64,000 nucleotides of DNA, from contig CANNGH010000002.1 of NCBI GenBank assembly GCA_947504115.1, positions 124,001-188,000 of the forward strand, written 5' to 3'. Under the pieces are notes generated by a model, which was not told where the DNA came from, did not search any database, and worked only from the letters and a program-made list of their open reading frames with translations. This stretch comes from an uncultured Sedimentitalea sp. Its GTDB lineage: Bacteria > Pseudomonadota > Alphaproteobacteria > Rhodobacterales > Rhodobacteraceae. Of this stretch, positions 33,501 to 41,683 are shown one piece after another. The translations under genes were made by a program, and so were the position numbers. The stretch's first letter is position 1, and the number at the start of each line of letters is the position of its first letter.

Positions 33501-34525
33501 GCCGGGGTGCCGCCATAGATCGGACGCCCGGCTTTCTGCGCAATCTCCTCTGCCGCGCCGCGGTTCAGCCCCGAAACCTGCCAACGCATGTTGCTGCCTT
33601 CATACGCCTTGCGCTCGACCTTGGGTTTTATCCGGCACTCGCCACAGCGCAGGTCATCGCCGAACCAGGATACCACGAGCGAGGTCGCCCCGCAGCTTGG
33701 CAGTTCCTCGTTCAGGGCATCCACGGAGGTGACAAAATCGCTCTTGCCCGATGGCGAATGCGTATTAGCCGGCCACGCGCTGCCCGGCCCGTCCGAGTAA
33801 TAGACCGGGGTCGTCGCCAGCGCGTATTCTCCGGTGCCGGGTATCATCGCGACGCCTTCGATCAATTGACCGGGATCTTCCGCGAACCCCGGCGCACCGG
33901 GTTGCTCGGCCCGAATGACCTCGAACGAGAATTGCGGAACGCGGTTGCCGAACCGCTCCAGCGGCAGATCCTCGATCACCACATAGGCCGTGCCGCGATA
34001 CGCCGGCACCATGCCCGCACCCTCGACCGCTTCCATGGTCGGATCGGGCGACTGATCCAGTGTTCCGGAATAGATGCGCAGATTCAGATCATCGCGCGCG
34101 ATCTCTTCGCCATCTGCCCACCCCCGCCCGACGGTCTGGATCTCGCCCTCGCACAGCGCGACCGCCAGCGATACCGAATAGCTGTACGCGGTCGTTTTCG
34201 GCGGTGTCGGTCCGCCCTTGCCACCCCCGCTGGTGGTCGTGGTCTCCTGAAAATCCGATGCCCAGATGACCTGTCCGCCGACGCGGCAGCGGCCATAGAC
34301 CTGTGCAATCGGCATGCCATCGCCCGCATGGGTCAGGCGAAACCTGTCGACCTTGCCGGTCTCGACGGGCGCCGACCCAGATCCGAGCAGGCGCTCGTCG
34401 ATCATCCGCCCCAATGTCGCGCCAACCGCGCGCCCCACCGCAACCGAAGACAATCCCGCGAGCGTGCCTCCGATCGAGCCACCAATGGCCGCGCCAGCAG
34501 CCGAAAGAAGTATCGTCGCCATCAC
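30593..34525 (-). CDS. GTA gp15-like host specificity/tail protein with TIM-barrel domain
   Basis: 1310 aa: glycine-rich N-terminus, internal TIM-barrel-like region (IGYAADWSEYWGYQPQDGSGDRYFHLDPLWADGDIDFVGIDNYMPLSDW), phage tip region. Confidence 0.93.
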   Translation of the reverse strand: MMATILLSAAGAAIGGSIGGTLAGLSSVAVGRAVGATLGRMIDERLLGSGSAPVETGKVDRFRLTHAGDGMPIAQVYGRCRVGGQVIWASDFQETTTTSGGGKGGPTPPKTTAYSYSVSLAVALCEGEIQTVGRGWADGEEIARDDLNLRIYSGTLDQSPDPTMEAVEGAGMVPAYRGTAYVVIEDLPLERFGNRVPQFSFEVIRAEQPGAPGFAEDPGQLIEGVAMIPGTGEYALATTPVYYSDGPGSAWPANTHSPSGKSDFVTSVDALNEELPSCGATSLVVSWFGDDLRCGECRIKPKVERKAYEGSNMRWQVSGLNRGAAEEIAQKAGRPIYGGTPADRSVIEAIRHLREKGQRVMFYPFILMDQQEGNGLLDPWTGAENQPALPWRGRITLSMAPGRDGSPDGTAQAAQQVAAFFGSARASDFQVRPGQVLYNGPQEWSLRRFILHYAALCAAAGGVDSFCIGSEMRGLTQIRGQDGFVAVAALRALASEVRVLLGPETKIGYAADWSEYWGYQPQDGSGDRYFHLDPLWADGDIDFVGIDNYMPLSDWRDGDDHADAAAGWHSIHEHGYLEANVEGGEGYDWFYHSPEARAAQIRTPISDDDHDEPWIWRYKDIRNWWQNTHHERIGGVRQTAPTAWVPRSKPIWFTEFGCAAVDKGTNQPNKFLDSKSSESSLPEYSNGQRDDLIQRRYLEAVLGHWRKAENNPISPLYDAPMLDLANAYVWAWDARPFPVFPNNREQWSDGANHARGHWLNGRTASRTLASVVHEICQRTGVTAIDTSMLHGIVRGYTMEEVADARKALQPLMLRYGFDAIERDGILKFVMRGIARPRDLDRQTFAETDEIDGLVDQVRDSEADLSGRVRVRFIKSGADHGVATEEAVLPDAATHAVTTSELPLAMTRAEGRQTVERWLTEARVARETVRFALPPSRMAWGAGDVVRLPADAGEGDSLYRIDRVEQSALQLIEAVRIEPDVYSPSEMADDDPVQSAFEPLVPVLPLFMDLPLMSGDEVPHAPHLAVTATPWPGSVAVYTSGSDDNYALNEIIAARATMGQTQTPLHRARSGLWDNGAPLQVRLFNGALESRSREALLNGANLAAIGDGSGDRWELFQFRQADLIERDTWWLSGRLRGQLGSDALMPDVWPAGSWFVLLEGAVQQIALKSVQRRVAQHYRIGPARRGYDDPVYVHRVEAFDGNGLRPYSPCHLRLERTPEGTVRARWIRRTRVDGDSWNGVEVPMGEEQERYLVQVRRGETILRSVTVNTPDWVYSVAMQAQDAVDASVHVEVAQISARYGPGPGVIARLPV

Positions 34526-34968
34526 CGGATCTCCTGCGGAAAGTCAAAACATGCCACCACACGCCGCCGCCACGGCGCGCTCAACGGGCTTTCGATCACG
34601 CCATGCCCCGAATAGGCATGGACAAAGCGGGGATCATCGCCGGTCTCCGTCACGATCCCCAGATGCTTGGCCACCGATCCGGCGCGCATCCGGAACAGGA
34701 TGACGCATCCCGGCTCCAGTGCGCCCGCCCGCCGCTCAATCAGATGACGTCGCGCCGCGCGCCAAAGCCGCTCGTCCCGCTGCGGCTCGGACCAGTCCAT
34801 CGAATAGGCCGGAATTGCCTCCGGCTCGTGACCATGGAGTTCGCGCCAGACGCCCCGGATCAATCCCAGACAGTCCGTTCCCGCCCCGCATGTCGCCGCC
34901 TGATGCCGGTAGGGCGTGCCGACCCAGCGCCGCGCGGCGGCAACGATGCTCTCACGTGCCACGCTCAT
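34522..34968 (-). CDS. GTA gp14-like NlpC/P60 family peptidase
   Basis: AARRWVGTPYRHQAATCGAGTDCLGLIRGVWREL; ATGA overlap with gp15. Confidence 0.92.
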   Translation of the reverse strand: MSVARESIVAAARRWVGTPYRHQAATCGAGTDCLGLIRGVWRELHGHEPEAIPAYSMDWSEPQRDERLWRAARRHLIERRAGALEPGCVILFRMRAGSVAKHLGIVTETGDDPRFVHAYSGHGVIESPLSAPWRRRVVACFDFPQEIR

Positions 34969-35855
34969 CGCCGGCTCTTTCCCGTGTTCGCACCCGATCG
35001 CCTCGGCACGGCCATGACCCAATCATCGCCGGGAATATCGGGAAAACCCTGAAAATTGACCAGATTGTTGAACTTCAACCGGCAGGTCTCCATGCGCTTG
35101 TCGCATCCCGCCTCCAGCCGCACCCGGTCGCCCGGACCGATAGGGGCGCGAATCGGCTCCCACAATTCGATCAGACGGGCGTTGCCGTCGAACCGGTCAT
35201 GCTTGATCAGCCCCCACAGCCCGTTGGCGGCACCGCTCAGAACGCTCAGCCGACCGCGCGCAAACCAGCCGGGTTCAAATTCCGTCATCCCGCTCCAGCG
35301 AAAAATCCGACCGTCCTCGACATGCGCAATCGCAAGCGTTTCCGCGTATCCGGGCTGCTCTAGGTCGAACGCACAGGCCCTGTCGCCCAGCACGGCGGTG
35401 CACGGCGTTTGATAGATCCGGCCCAGCGGGCGGTTCAGCGCCTCGGTCAGCCCGCGCAACTCGGCATGGAACGCGCCGCCGCTGCGCCGCAACTGTCCGA
35501 GGGTACCGCGAAACTGCAACCAGCGCACGGTGACATCGGCCCAGTTCACCAGCCAAGCGCGCACTTCTGCCTGATCGAACCGCCCGGCCTCGATATCCTC
35601 TTCGGTGATCGCCGCGTCGCTCAACGCGCCGATCGCCTCGCTGTTGTCCACCGATAGCCCGGTGCTCTGCTGAAGCGCCATCGCCGACAATCCGGTATCG
35701 GCCCGAAATGTAAGTCCCTCGAACGCCAGCGAACAATCGTGATCGGTAAAGCCATACTGAACTCCGTCCCTGCGCGTGATCGCCCAGGCCCGGCACAACG
35801 TCGTCAGCCCGCCGGCGACATGATCCTGAAATCGCGTGTCCATGCCTGTCATCAC
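34965..35855 (-). CDS. GTA gp13-like DUF2163 family protein (tail hub)
   Basis: TTLCRAWAITRRDGVQYGFTDHDCSLAFEGLTFRADTG; CxxxxCxxKFNNLVNFQGFPDIPGDDW C-terminus. Confidence 0.9.
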   Translation of the reverse strand: MMTGMDTRFQDHVAGGLTTLCRAWAITRRDGVQYGFTDHDCSLAFEGLTFRADTGLSAMALQQSTGLSVDNSEAIGALSDAAITEEDIEAGRFDQAEVRAWLVNWADVTVRWLQFRGTLGQLRRSGGAFHAELRGLTEALNRPLGRIYQTPCTAVLGDRACAFDLEQPGYAETLAIAHVEDGRIFRWSGMTEFEPGWFARGRLSVLSGAANGLWGLIKHDRFDGNARLIELWEPIRAPIGPGDRVRLEAGCDKRMETCRLKFNNLVNFQGFPDIPGDDWVMAVPRRSGANTGKSRR

Positions 35856-36484
35856 ACCCGCACCTCTACAACCGGCACGTTCGGCACGTCGCCCGCCTGA
35901 AAACTGGCCACGCTGGTCTGGATGCGATCGGTATCGAACCGCACCGGCACGTCGAACTCGAATCCGGCGGTAATCTCCATCGTCTCCGCCGGAGGATGCC
36001 GAAACACGATGCGCCCCGTGGTCAGGTCCACGTCGAAATCCACCGCCTCGCGCATCTCGTCCTGCTCGATGCCGATCCGCACCGTTCCGGCCACCGGCTT
36101 GAGGATGGGCCGCGCATAGCTGAACCCGCCCGAACGATAGGTCTTGATCAGCTGGAACTCGCTGCGATGTCCGTCAGCAACCGCTATGACCTGATCGCCG
36201 AACGCCACCTCCGCCGAGGCGCGCGCCGATTTGAAGTCCGACCAGTCCTTCCAGCGGAATCCGAACATCTGCCCGCGCCGCGCCTCGAAAAACGCGATCA
36301 GCGTTTCCACGTCGTCCAGGCTACGCATCCCAAGCCCGGCATCATAACGCCGTCGGGAATGCGCCCAGGGCGTGTTGCGTTCCTCGAAGCCGTTGGCCAG
36401 CGTCACCACATCCGTGCGCCGCTCCGGCCCCCCGACCGAGCCGAAACTCAGACTCGCCGGAAATCTCACCTCGTGAAAGCTCAT
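35852..36484 (-). CDS. GTA gp12-like DUF2460 family protein (distal tail)
   Basis: MSFHEVRFPASLSFGSVGGPERRTDVVTLANGFEERNTPWAHSRRRYDAGLGMRSLDDV. Confidence 0.92.
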   Translation of the reverse strand: MSFHEVRFPASLSFGSVGGPERRTDVVTLANGFEERNTPWAHSRRRYDAGLGMRSLDDVETLIAFFEARRGQMFGFRWKDWSDFKSARASAEVAFGDQVIAVADGHRSEFQLIKTYRSGGFSYARPILKPVAGTVRIGIEQDEMREAVDFDVDLTTGRIVFRHPPAETMEITAGFEFDVPVRFDTDRIQTSVASFQAGDVPNVPVVEVRV

Positions 36485-36508
36485 CTTGTTTTCCCCTTCC
36501 TGTCCGAA

Positions 36509-37171
36509 TTAGCGGTTGCGATTGCCGCGCCCCATGGCGCGACCCATCTGCGCGGCGATCTGCGCCTGGCTGCGGCGAAATCCCTGCACGTCGGGCGTTG
36601 TGATGTTCATCACCACGTTCACCGGCGCCGCCCCGCCCGCGCTGCGCACGCCCAGCTTGCCATCGGCCCCGCGCGCCAGCGGCATGATCGCCTCGGGTCC
36701 GGCCTCGCCCATCAATCCGCGCCCGCCGCGCATGGGAAAGCTGACCGGCCCGCTGACCACGCCCCCATTGGCAAACGGCATCACCCGCCCCTGCGCGAAA
36801 CCGGCACCATCGGCAAAGGGTAGCATTCCCTCGACCATCCCATTGACCCCGCGCGCCAGCATCCCGCCAACGTGATCGGTCACCGGTTTCATCGCCGCCG
36901 AATAGGTGGTCTGGATCATCGACCGCGCCACCGTTTCCAACGCGTCAGACAGCTTGACACCGTCGAACACCAGGCCGTCGAACGCCCGCCGCAGACCCTT
37001 GGACAAACCGCGTTCCAGCACCGCCACGTCCTTGCCGGTCGCCGCCAATGCCTCACGCATACGGCGCAATTCACTGTCAAACCCCGCCGCCATGCTGGCC
37101 GCGGCGCCAAGGCTGTCCTCCAGCGCGGCGCTCTGCTGTTCCAGATCGCCCATCGTGTCCTGCTCACTCAT
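36509..37171 (-). CDS. GTA gp11-like short tape measure protein
   Basis: Coiled coil plus MPFANGGVVSGPVSFPMRGGRGLMGEAGPEAIMPLARGADGKLGV; start MSEQDTMGDL. Confidence 0.9.
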   Translation of the reverse strand: MSEQDTMGDLEQQSAALEDSLGAAASMAAGFDSELRRMREALAATGKDVAVLERGLSKGLRRAFDGLVFDGVKLSDALETVARSMIQTTYSAAMKPVTDHVGGMLARGVNGMVEGMLPFADGAGFAQGRVMPFANGGVVSGPVSFPMRGGRGLMGEAGPEAIMPLARGADGKLGVRSAGGAAPVNVVMNITTPDVQGFRRSQAQIAAQMGRAMGRGNRNR

Positions 37172-37367
37172 CGCCCTCTCCTTTCGGCTGGTCGGGCCAG
37201 GCCGCCAGCAACGCATCCAGCCCCGCCCGCGAGAGCGGAGCGGCATCGCCGCCCTGCCCCAGCATCAATCGCAATTCCGCCGGGGTCAGACGCCAGAACA
37301 CATCCGGCGCCAGACCCAGCCCTTGCATCCCGGCCCGCATAAGCGCGGGCCAGTCGAACCCGCTCAT
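37164..37367 (-). CDS. GTA tail assembly chaperone-like small protein
   Basis: MSGFDWPALMRAGMQGLGLAPDVFWRLTPAELRLMLGQGG; ATGA overlap with gp10. Confidence 0.85.
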   Translation of the reverse strand: MSGFDWPALMRAGMQGLGLAPDVFWRLTPAELRLMLGQGGDAAPLSRAGLDALLAAWPDQPKGEGDE

Positions 37368-37693
37368 TGCGGCTCGGGCACCACGAAGGCGCGTGCCAGC
37401 AACTCGGCCGCCACGCGTGCCGCTGCCAACGGCCCGCCCTCGATGTCGGCGCCACCCAGTTCGGCGGGGGCCATGTCGATGCCCCCGCCCCGCAAGCCCG
37501 CAGCGATCAGCGCCAGCACATCGCGCGCCGAAAACCCGCCGCTTTCGAACCGCTGCACCAGATCGACCAGCGATCCCGCCTCCAGCGCCTGTTCCAGTTC
37601 CGCCAGCGCACCCAGCGTCAGCTTCAGCACACGGCGCTGGCCGTCGATCACCAGCGCCGCCTCGCCCGTCCATGGATTGGCCATGGCGATCAA
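37364..37693 (-). CDS. GTA gp10-like tail tube assembly protein
   Basis: NPWTGEAALVIDGQRRVLKLTLGALAELEQALEAGSLVDLVQRFE. Confidence 0.88.
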   Translation of the reverse strand: MIAMANPWTGEAALVIDGQRRVLKLTLGALAELEQALEAGSLVDLVQRFESGGFSARDVLALIAAGLRGGGIDMAPAELGGADIEGGPLAAARVAAELLARAFVVPEPQ

Positions 37694-38103
37694 AGCGCGG
37701 TAAAGGTCAGCGCCCCGGCGCTGGCCAGCGACAGCTCATAGGTCGCCTCGCCATTGTGACTGCCGGCATATTCGATGGAGGTCACCTGAAACGGCCCCTC
37801 GACGATACCGAAATCGGGGATGATGACCTGAAAGCCCGGCGTCAGCCCCTCGAAGAACAATTGCCGCGCGCGCTCATCCGTGCTGGCATCGCGAAACACC
37901 CCCGATCCGGAAATCGCCGCCGAGCGCACACCCGCGCCGCCCAGCAATTCACGCCAGCCGCCCTGGCTTTCCAGGCTGGTCACATCCACGCTCTCGGCGT
38001 TGAAACTGACCCGCGTAGCCCGCAGCCCCGCGATGGTCTGGAACTGCCCGTCGCCGGTCATGTCCACCTTCACCAACAGATCCTTGCCGTTCTGAGCACC
38101 CAT
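37690..38103 (-). CDS. GTA gp9-like major tail protein (TP901-1 family)
   Basis: MGAQNGKDLLVKVDMTGDGQFQTIAGLRATRVSFNAESVDVTSLESQGGWRELL. Confidence 0.93.
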   Translation of the reverse strand: MGAQNGKDLLVKVDMTGDGQFQTIAGLRATRVSFNAESVDVTSLESQGGWRELLGGAGVRSAAISGSGVFRDASTDERARQLFFEGLTPGFQVIIPDFGIVEGPFQVTSIEYAGSHNGEATYELSLASAGALTFTAL

Positions 38104-38118
38104 ATCCGTATCTCCTGT

Positions 38119-38541
38119 TCAAACTGTCTGATTGTCTTCGACGCGCGCACGAAACCGCATATCGATCCGGCGCACGCGCCCCGCCTTGCCGGTGCGTCTG
38201 GCATCGGCCCGATCGAACCACATCCCCACCAGCCGCCCCCCCTCCAACGGCAGGTCGCGGTTCAGCAGCGCATCGCCGATCGCACCCGCCACCGCCTTGG
38301 CCCGGGCAAAGCCAGCGCCATCGCTGATCACCGACACGGTAAAGCGATGCTCCGCCCCCGCGCCGCTTATGTCCGACCGGTCCCGCACCGTTTCCGCGCC
38401 GATGCTCACATAGGTCTCGGGCACCTCGCCCATCGGCAGCGCGTCATAGATCGCCGTGCCGACCAGCGCGCTTACCGCGCTGTCGCCCAGCAGATGCTGA
38501 TACACCGCACCCTGCAGATCGCCCGCGATTGCATAGGTCAT
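38119..38541 (-). CDS. GTA gp8-like DUF3168 family tail terminator
   Basis: MTYAIAGDLQGAVYQHLLGDSAVSALVGTAIYDALPMGEVPETYVSIGAETVRDRSDISG; ATGA overlap with gp7. Confidence 0.88.
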   Translation of the reverse strand: MTYAIAGDLQGAVYQHLLGDSAVSALVGTAIYDALPMGEVPETYVSIGAETVRDRSDISGAGAEHRFTVSVISDGAGFARAKAVAGAIGDALLNRDLPLEGGRLVGMWFDRADARRTGKAGRVRRIDMRFRARVEDNQTV

Positions 38542-38876
38542 GTCGCCACCTCCTCTTCCGCGAAACAGGTCAGATACCGCCCGAACGGGTCCCGCTCGGC
38601 CACGGCCTGAATGACGAACACCCGCGCACCTTCGCGAAGGCGCTGTCCCGGCTTGGGCCGCGACGGCGCGCCAACCGGGGCAGAGCGGACCACGATCTTC
38701 CATCCGACCGTGGAAACCGGCGCGCCGGATTCGTCGCGCTCGCGTCCGGTGCGCAACGTGGCGTCACCCCACAGATTGCCCAGTACGGTCCAGGTCTCGA
38801 CATATCCGCCCGCGTTGTCGGGCTGGCGCACCGGGGTTTCCAGCGCCAGAAAGCGGGTCAGATGCGGCACGCTCAT
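38538..38876 (-). CDS. GTA gp7-like head-tail adaptor
   Basis: MSVPHLTRFLALETPVRQPDNAGGYVETWTVLGNLWGDA; ATGA overlap with gp6. Confidence 0.88.
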   Translation of the reverse strand: MSVPHLTRFLALETPVRQPDNAGGYVETWTVLGNLWGDATLRTGRERDESGAPVSTVGWKIVVRSAPVGAPSRPKPGQRLREGARVFVIQAVAERDPFGRYLTCFAEEEVAT

Positions 38877-39466
38877 CGTGCTACCCCCAGCCGCATCACC
38901 CGGTAACGCTGGATCAGGCTGGTCACGCCGAAAGGCATGCACCCGGCGCTCAGCGCGGTTTCATGACGGTATTCGTGATAATGCGCCGCCAGCAGCAGCA
39001 CCGCCTGGCCCAGATCGGCCGGCAGATCGCCCCAGTCCTCGGCCATGCCGGCAATCATCCGAACCACCAGTTTGCCGCCCATCGGGACCGCCGGCAGCAA
39101 GGCTCCCACGGGTCGCAAACGGGGCCGCTGGCTGTCCGGCTCCAGCCGGACGCTGTCCAACGGCAGCACGGTTTCGCTGCCGCCCGCATCCGTCGTCGTG
39201 ACGGCGGCGATTGCCAGCACCGGGGCCACCGGCAGCACCTGCCCCGCACGGTCGCGCCAGCCCGCCAGCTCCCAGCTGAACTCGCGCCGGATCAACACCT
39301 TGCCGGTGCGCGCCTCGATTGCGACAATCGCCGCTCGCAGGAACCCTCGCAGAATCCCATCCTGCAACCCGTCATCGCCAAACCCGGTTCCCAGCCGCAA
39401 ATGCGCCTTGAACTGTTCCACCGGCAGGGCCGCATCGGGCACGGTGGTTTCTTCGATCAACATCAT
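38873..39466 (-). CDS. GTA gp6-like head-tail connector
   Basis: MMLIEETTVPDAALPVEQFKAHLRLGTGFGDDGLQDGILRGFLRAAIVAIEARTGK. Confidence 0.88.
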   Translation of the reverse strand: MMLIEETTVPDAALPVEQFKAHLRLGTGFGDDGLQDGILRGFLRAAIVAIEARTGKVLIRREFSWELAGWRDRAGQVLPVAPVLAIAAVTTTDAGGSETVLPLDSVRLEPDSQRPRLRPVGALLPAVPMGGKLVVRMIAGMAEDWGDLPADLGQAVLLLAAHYHEYRHETALSAGCMPFGVTSLIQRYRVMRLGVAR

Positions 39467-39485
39467 CAATTCACATCCCATGCTC

Positions 39486-39626
39486 GGACCCCTCCGGGGC
39501 CAATCCAGTCTGGTCGGCAGGCGCGTGCCACCCCACGTTGCTCGGACGGAGGGGGAGCAGCTAGACAACGCGAGGGGTCTCTTCCCGGCACGCGCCCACC
39601 ACAGCCCCGACCTGCGCCGGGGCTGT
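39486..39626 (-). ncRNA. Structured RNA region (three successive hairpins) between GTA capsid and gp6
   Basis: H1 ACAGCCCC/GGGGCTGT (39601-39626); H2 GGCGCGTGCC/GGCACGCGCC with nested ACCCC/GGGGT and CGTTG/CAACG (39520-39596); H3 GGaCCCC/GGGGCC (39486-39501). Confidence 0.6.
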
Positions 39627-39637
39627 ATCCGGCCCTC

Positions 39638-40819
39638 TTACGAGGTGCCGAATTTCAGCAGCTTGATCGCCGCGAAATCGCTGACGTCGCCACCCACACG
39701 CTTGGTCGCATAGAACAGGACATGCGGCTTGGCGCTGAACGGGTCACGCAACACGCGCAGATCGGGGCGCTCGGCGATGGTGTAACCAGCGGCGAAATCG
39801 CCGAAGGCCACCGCCATCGCGTCCGCAGCGGGATCGGGCATATCTTCGGCGATCAGCACCGGATAGCCCATCAACCGCGCGGGCTCGGCCGCGGCCAGAC
39901 CGTCGGACCACAGGAACCGCCCGTCATTGTCCTTGAGCTTGCGCAGATGGCCCGCGGTTTTCGAGTTCATCACGAAACTTGCGTTGGCCCGGTATTGCGC
40001 CCCCAGCGCATAGACCAGTTCGATGATCGCATCGCCGTCGCCAATATCGCCACTGACGCCCGTGGGAACATAACCCAGATTGCCCCAGGTCCAGACGTCA
40101 TTATCAACCGATGCATGGTTCAGAATGCCACGCGGCTTGTCCAGACCGTCGCCGGCGATGAAGGCCGCCGCCTCGGCGCGCGCGAACTTGTCGGCGATGC
40201 GCCCGGCCAGCCAGCCCTCGATGTCGAATGCGCTGTCATCCAGCAGCCGCTGGCTCGCCTTGGGCAGCGCGCTCAGCTCGTGCAATGCGATGGTGATGCG
40301 GTCGATGATCGGCGTTGCGGTTTCGGAAACCGCGCCGGTCTCGCTCGCCCAGCCGGCCCCGACCTCGCCATGATCGACCAGCACGTCATAGGTCGTCGCC
40401 TCGACATTCACGACCGAGGCCACGGCCCGGATCGACGCGGTCGAACGCAGCACCGACTGCACCCGCTCGGATGTCTGCGGATCCACCAGGAACCCGCCAT
40501 CGCCGTTCACCGCCGTGGACATCGCCTTGCTCTCGACCTCCAGCCCGCGCAGACCGTCATCGTCACCCGAGCGCAGGTAGGCATTGAACGCCTTCTGGTG
40601 GGGCGCACCGGCATCGGTGCTGGCGGCCAGATGCGGACGCGCCGCGGCAATTGATTTTCTGTTCAGCATGTTCACTCGCTCTTCCGTTTGTTGCAGTCTG
40701 GTTTCAAATTCGTCCCTGAAGCCCCTGATCTCGCTGACAAAGCCGGTCATCGCCTGCTTTACCTCGCGAACCATGGGCACACCGTCCCCGGCCAAGGCCG
40801 ATCCATCGGTCTTGCTCAT
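39638..40819 (-). CDS. GTA gp5-like major capsid protein (HK97 fold)
   Basis: MSKTDGSALAGDGVPMVREVKQAMTGFVSEIRGFRDEFETRLQQTEERVNMLNRKS... HK97-type capsid with N-terminal coiled coil. Confidence 0.95.
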   Translation of the reverse strand: MSKTDGSALAGDGVPMVREVKQAMTGFVSEIRGFRDEFETRLQQTEERVNMLNRKSIAAARPHLAASTDAGAPHQKAFNAYLRSGDDDGLRGLEVESKAMSTAVNGDGGFLVDPQTSERVQSVLRSTASIRAVASVVNVEATTYDVLVDHGEVGAGWASETGAVSETATPIIDRITIALHELSALPKASQRLLDDSAFDIEGWLAGRIADKFARAEAAAFIAGDGLDKPRGILNHASVDNDVWTWGNLGYVPTGVSGDIGDGDAIIELVYALGAQYRANASFVMNSKTAGHLRKLKDNDGRFLWSDGLAAAEPARLMGYPVLIAEDMPDPAADAMAVAFGDFAAGYTIAERPDLRVLRDPFSAKPHVLFYATKRVGGDVSDFAAIKLLKFGTS

Positions 40820-40856
40820 CGTCACATCCTGTCTGTTGTGAGAATTCGGCGCGCGG

Positions 40857-41453
40857 TCAGCGTCGCGCCAGTTCCAGCCGCGCGTCCTCAAGGACGGCTG
40901 CCAATTCGCGCATGGCGGCGTCGGTTTCCGGCTCCTGCCCCTTTTTCGCCACCCGCGCACTGGGCAGCATCGGGAATGTCACCAGCGACACCTCCCAAAG
41001 CTCCAGTTCACTCAAGAGCCGTTGGCCCTTGTCGTTCTTGCCCGCCCGCCGCGTGCGATAGCCGATCGACAGCCCGTCGATCACCCCCGCCGCGACCAGC
41101 GCCGCCGCCTCGCGCCCGGACTGCGTGCTGTCAAGAATCCGCCCCTTGACCCACAACCCGCGCTGGTCTTCGCGCACCTCGTCCCAGACGCCGATCGGCT
41201 TGGCCGGATCGTGCTGCCAGAGCATCTTGATGCTTTGCCCGCGCCCTTTCAGCGCCTTCAGCGACAGCCCATAGGCGCCCTCCTGCACGACGTCGCCGCC
41301 CTGATCCGCCTGCCCGAACAGGCTGGCATAGCCCTCGATCACGGCCCCGTCGCTGACGCTCAGTGCCGCGCCGAACCCGGCAAACTTGCATTCCAATCCG
41401 CTATCGATCTGCATCAACCGCTCCTCATAACCCATTGAAGTTCCGCCTGTCAT
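40857..41453 (-). CDS. GTA gp4-like HK97 prohead protease
   Basis: IEGYASLFGQADQGGDVVQEGAYGLSLK...MLWQHDPAKPIGVWDEVREDQRGLWVKGRIL; start overlaps upstream stop (ATGA). Confidence 0.93.
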   Translation of the reverse strand: MTGGTSMGYEERLMQIDSGLECKFAGFGAALSVSDGAVIEGYASLFGQADQGGDVVQEGAYGLSLKALKGRGQSIKMLWQHDPAKPIGVWDEVREDQRGLWVKGRILDSTQSGREAAALVAAGVIDGLSIGYRTRRAGKNDKGQRLLSELELWEVSLVTFPMLPSARVAKKGQEPETDAAMRELAAVLEDARLELARR

Positions 41454-41683
41454 GGTGCCGCCGCGATGAAGGACTGCACGGCCTGGCCCAGGATCATCGC
41501 CGCCACGCCGTAGACCGCCAGCCACAACCGCCGCTCCAGCCGCTCCATCCCTTCCTCAAGCCGGTCCAGCCGCTTGTTAAGGTTGTCGTTATGGATCTGG
41601 CTGACCCGCTCATGCGCCACCAGCCGCAGCCCCGGGGCACATTCGAACGGTTCGTATTTCGCCCGTCCGTCATTCATCGTCAC
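41450..41683 (-). CDS. GTA gp3.5-like small coiled-coil/TM protein
   Basis: 77 aa with coiled coil (NLNKRLDRLEEGMERLERR) and C-terminal TM (LWLAVYGVAAMILGQAVQSFIAA). Confidence 0.8.
   Translation of the reverse strand: MTMNDGRAKYEPFECAPGLRLVAHERVSQIHNDNLNKRLDRLEEGMERLERRLWLAVYGVAAMILGQAVQSFIAAAP

Noticed and set aside
32000-34615. 871-aa plus-strand ORF opposite GTA gp15
   Set aside because: Shadow ORF; gp15 on the minus strand is well supported by family motifs and operon context.
39511-39600. Long stem-loop in the capsid-gp6 gap considered as a tRNA (followed by GACCA on the minus strand)
   Set aside because: 10-bp outer stem rather than a 7-bp acceptor, no T-loop GGTTCGAATC-type motif and no anticodon arm; kept as a structured RNA only.
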